Assembly: GCA_030695565.1 (NCBI GenBank)
Contig: JAUYRZ010000047.1
Span: 1 to 64,000 of the forward strand
DNA from: Archangium sp.
GTDB taxonomy: Bacteria > Myxococcota > Myxococcia > Myxococcales > Myxococcaceae
Direction: 5' to 3'
DNA: 64,000 nucleotides
The notes under the pieces are model-generated. The model worked only from the letters and a program-made list of their open reading frames with translations. It was not told where the DNA came from and did no database searches. The stretch's first letter is position 1. Every line of letters begins with the position of its first letter. Position numbers and translations under genes: made by a program. Positions 61,683-64,000 of this stretch are shown here, one piece after another.

Positions 61683-62588
61683 GTGCCGATGCTCACGCGA
61701 ATCAAAGTTCAGAATTTCCGGTCGATCCGCGAACTCGACATGCGGCTGTCGCCGTTCACCGCGCTGGTGGGGCCGAATGGCTCGGGCAAATCGACGGTGC
61801 TCGCGGCACTCGACCCTCGAACCGACCTACGTCCGACTTGGCGGCACGCAGCAGGCGAAGTCCGAATTGAACGATTGAACGCACAAGGAAACGGCAGCCT
61901 CTCCATTTGTAACGTGGATCAATCACACAGCGGCCACTTGGCCATCGGCGTTCAGCACCTCCGATTGAACCTCGACCTTATGCGACAGGCCATTCAGCTG
62001 AATCCTGCGACGAGCTTGGATGAAGACGGAAGCAACCTTGCAAACCTGATCTCGACGATGTCCCGCACGGATCAAGGTCTTTTGGCAAAGCAGTTGAGCG
62101 CTCGGGTTGCTGGGATCGCAGACGTCGACGTCGTCCCAAGTGGCAGGGGCTCTCATCGACTTCGATTTCATGACCGTTGGTCGAAGACGGTGTTTTCTCC
62201 CGACGAAGTTTCCGATGGCACCATCCTGATGCTGGCGTTCCTGGCCCTGCGGTTCCAGCCAGATCCACCAGACCTCATCACCATCGAAGAGCCAGAGCGG
62301 GGGCTGCACCCGTATCTCCTTGGCGAGCTGGTCTCGTTCCTTCGGAGCCTCACCGAGGGCCCGAAGCCGACGCAAATCGTCGTCGCCACGCACTCGGCTG
62401 AGTTTCTCGAGCACATGAAGCCCGATGAAGTTCGTTTCCTGTCTCGCTCGCCAGATGACGGCAACGTCCTGGTCAAGGAGGTCGACCCCGCCGACCCCGA
62501 CTGGGTTCGCGTCTATCGCGAGTTCGACGACTCGCTGGGAAGCGCGTGGCTGTCGGGTGGTCTCGGTGGAGTGCCCTCCTCGAACTGA
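61683..62588 (+). CDS. AAA (RecF/OLD-like) ATPase of a two-gene putative defence module
   Basis: 301 residues from GTG 61683 (ATG 61689 possible). Fold of the ABC/SMC type found in AAA15/AAA21 and OLD proteins: LTRIKVQNFRSIRELDM, Walker A GPNGSGKST, the signature-like SDGTILMLAFLALRF and Walker B ITIEEPERGLHP, then a His-switch VVATHSAEFLE. No nuclease domain follows, unlike single-chain OLD. The partner gene begins in the TGATG stop/start overlap. Base composition of the middle part is slightly less GC-rich than neighbours, which would fit horizontal transfer. Similar ATPase+TOPRIM pairs act in phage defence (PARIS, Gabija, OLD). Confidence 0.85.
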   Translation: MPMLTRIKVQNFRSIRELDMRLSPFTALVGPNGSGKSTVLAALDPRTDLRPTWRHAAGEVRIERLNAQGNGSLSICNVDQSHSGHLAIGVQHLRLNLDLMRQAIQLNPATSLDEDGSNLANLISTMSRTDQGLLAKQLSARVAGIADVDVVPSGRGSHRLRFHDRWSKTVFSPDEVSDGTILMLAFLALRFQPDPPDLITIEEPERGLHPYLLGELVSFLRSLTEGPKPTQIVVATHSAEFLEHMKPDEVRFLSRSPDDGNVLVKEVDPADPDWVRVYREFDDSLGSAWLSGGLGGVPSSN

Positions 62589-63235
62589 TGAGCGCTCTCC
62601 GGGTCGTCTTGCTCGCAGAAGGCAATGGTGAAGTTGGCCCCAACGCCCAGCGGGGTCCAGGCTCACTGATCGCGCCTGTGGACTGGGCGCCAGCCCATGC
62701 GCTCTTCGCGAGAGCGATCGCCGCAAAGAGCACAGTCCCCGAAGCGGCCGTTCAGTTTCTCGAACCGTTGCGCACCGGTCGAGGCGCAGTCGCCAAGGGG
62801 AGCAACCTTCTTCACCAGAGAACACTTCGGCAGCTCCTGAGCTACCTGCCCGCGAGTCGGCCGGACTTGCTCATCCTGCTCGTGGATGCCGATGGCGTGC
62901 CGTCCCGAAAGCGCGAACTCGACGCAGTGGTCAGTGACCTCCCGGGCACGAAGCTCATCGCGGTCGCCGTCAATGAGTTCGAGTCGTGGCTGGTGAGCGA
63001 TGGAGCCGCACTGGCCACCGTTCTCGGCGTGGAGTCATCGAAGGCACCGCACCATCCCGAAAGCCTGGCGCCGTCGGTCGCGAAGGCGCGCCTTCAGGAA
63101 TTGACCGACACGGTGCAGGACGCACGACGTGCTCGCTTGAGCCTCGCGCAGAACGTCGACCTCGCGACGCTCATCGCCCGCTGCCCCGCCTTCGCGAAGT
63201 GTCTTGATGAACTCCAGACGCTGCTGAAGCGCTAA
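62588..63235 (+). CDS. TOPRIM-like (DUF4276-type) partner of the AAA ATPase
   Basis: 215 residues; ATG 62588 shares its A with the ATPase stop. The N-terminal strand ALRVVLLAEGNGEVG has Glu11; PDLLILLVDADGVPSRKREL has the Asp100-x-Asp102 pair; AVAVNEFESWLVSD has Glu130/Glu132. A Glu plus DxD layout is the TOPRIM metal site, and the FESWL segment fits the DUF4276/TOPRIM-like proteins that accompany AAA ATPases. Nuclease activity is inferred. Both genes overlap and are isolated from the rest; its stop overlaps the convergent methyltransferase gene. Confidence 0.75.
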   Translation: MSALRVVLLAEGNGEVGPNAQRGPGSLIAPVDWAPAHALFARAIAAKSTVPEAAVQFLEPLRTGRGAVAKGSNLLHQRTLRQLLSYLPASRPDLLILLVDADGVPSRKRELDAVVSDLPGTKLIAVAVNEFESWLVSDGAALATVLGVESSKAPHHPESLAPSVAKARLQELTDTVQDARRARLSLAQNVDLATLIARCPAFAKCLDELQTLLKR

Positions 63236-64000
63236 CGCCGCCGCGCCACGTAGTGAAAGCTGTGCCAGTCGTCACCGGCCGACTGATCGACCGCCACGCG
63301 CAGCACCTCGAAGCCCGCCCGCTGGAGCAGGTGCTCCACCTGGTCGCGCCGCAGGCCGTACATCTCGAGCGGCAGCTCACCCTTGCGCCACTTCCACAAC
63401 CCCCGCGCGAAGGGCAGCTTGAACACCACCCGCCGCGCCACCGTGCGCAACCGGAGCGCAGACATCGGAGCGACCGGCCCGTGAGGCACCTGCAACCAGG
63501 CCAACGCCCCCGGCTTGAGCACCCGGCCCAGCTCGGCCACGTACTGCTTCATCAGACCCGGCGGCATGTGCTGCAGGGTCATCACGCTGAGCGCGAAGTC
63601 GAAACACGCGTCACCGAACAACTTGAGGTGCGGGTACGGGTTCTCGTGGAAGGTGGTGTTGGAGAACGGGCTCTGCCGCGCCAGCGCCACCATGCCGGCC
63701 GACACGTCGACGCCGTCGACCTGCACGAAGTGAGGGCTGAGCGCGCGGCTGAGGCGGCCCACGCCACACCCGAAGTCGAACGCACGGCCGAACTTCAGGC
63801 CGTGGGGGGCACATTCCGCGAGCGCGCCCGACACGTCAGCTGCGCCGGTGGCCCAGAAGGCCTCGTCGTCCCAGCGGTTGCCTTTGCGTTCGGCGGCCGA
63901 CAGGACCGCCCACCTCGCGTCGAGCGAGAGGGCGTTCCAGTGGTTGGCCAGCCGGGTGAGTCGACCGGAGCTCAGGGGATGCAGGCGGTCTGGTACGTGA
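63232..64000 (-). CDS. SAM-dependent methyltransferase, 5' end outside the window
   Basis: The frame is open from TAG at 63232-63234 to the window edge with no start, so at least 256 residues are present and the N-terminus is missing. GRAFDFGCGVGRLSRAL is the SAM-binding motif I; VDGVDVSAGMVALARQ contains the acidic residue after strand 2; DFALSVMTLQHMPPGLMKQY and GRVLKPGALAWLQVPHG are motifs II/III. The N-terminal part in view (LSLDARWAVLSAAERKGNRWD) is like that of SAM methyltransferases acting on small molecules. Its 3' end overlaps that of the TOPRIM-like gene by three bases. Confidence 0.88.
   Translation of the reverse strand, partial: HVPDRLHPLSSGRLTRLANHWNALSLDARWAVLSAAERKGNRWDDEAFWATGAADVSGALAECAPHGLKFGRAFDFGCGVGRLSRALSPHFVQVDGVDVSAGMVALARQSPFSNTTFHENPYPHLKLFGDACFDFALSVMTLQHMPPGLMKQYVAELGRVLKPGALAWLQVPHGPVAPMSALRLRTVARRVVFKLPFARGLWKWRKGELPLEMYGLRRDQVEHLLQRAGFEVLRVAVDQSAGDDWHSFHYVARRR

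Overview
GC-rich chromosomal window that reads as a member of the Myxococcota, probably a Cystobacterineae-type myxobacterium. The indications are an AgmX/PglI C-terminal-domain protein, a MYXO-CTERM-like sorting tail, a MopE-type Cys/Asp-rich lipoprotein, several lipoproteins with Asp-Ala-Gly stalk repeats, many hybrid histidine kinases and a Ser/Thr kinase with a membrane sensor. There are no rRNA genes, no complete tRNA and no CRISPR array. The species assignment is inference.

Layout. 1-17 kb: small DUF-like protein, RtcA-type RNA cyclase, an exported PPDK/glucan-dikinase-like lipoprotein, a hybrid kinase, a pseudokinase fused to a GspE-N (MshEN) domain, a tandem 112-bp repeat, a transglutaminase-TPR protein coupled to an unknown protein, two lipoproteins (one Bor-like), a VapBC toxin-antitoxin pair with a visible operator, and a PAS hybrid kinase. 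17-22.5 kb: a four-gene sugar operon (cyclase, GH15 glycosidase, G6PDH-like enzyme, gluconokinase), every junction a 4-nt overlap, divergent from a universal stress protein. 22.5-23.9 kb: a scar region with a 5' tRNA-like fragment abutting a Y2/IS91-type transposase remnant, a ~635-bp nested inverted-repeat element, and broken PadR-like and lipoprotein genes. 23.9-34.3 kb: a five-gene run of overlapping genes encoding very large exported proteins and an exonuclease/phosphatase-family protein.

34.7-46 kb: exported unknown protein, a DUF421 tail fragment, a diguanylate cyclase, the AgmX/PglI protein, a methyltransferase, a cNMP-binding protein, SRPBCC protein, an RsbQ-like hydrolase paired with a PAS hybrid kinase, an unknown protein, an AgmX/PglI fragment, and a divergent NTF2-like lipoprotein/LysR pair. 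46-58.7 kb: CheW and an MCP, an exported lipase, a MYXO-CTERM beta-helix protein, a GAF kinase, a TspO-related membrane protein, a MetOD1 sensor coupled to a hybrid kinase, a MopE-like lipoprotein and a CBS protein. 58.9-64 kb: a multi-domain Ser/Thr kinase, a two-gene AAA ATPase/TOPRIM-like module resembling anti-phage systems, and a methyltransferase running off the window.

The strongest candidates for something undescribed are the giant exported-protein operon (23910-34264), the nested palindromic element (22848-23482), the ATPase/TOPRIM pair (61683-63235) and the RsbQ/hybrid-kinase pair (40671-43023). All function calls come from reading motifs by eye; no database search was run.
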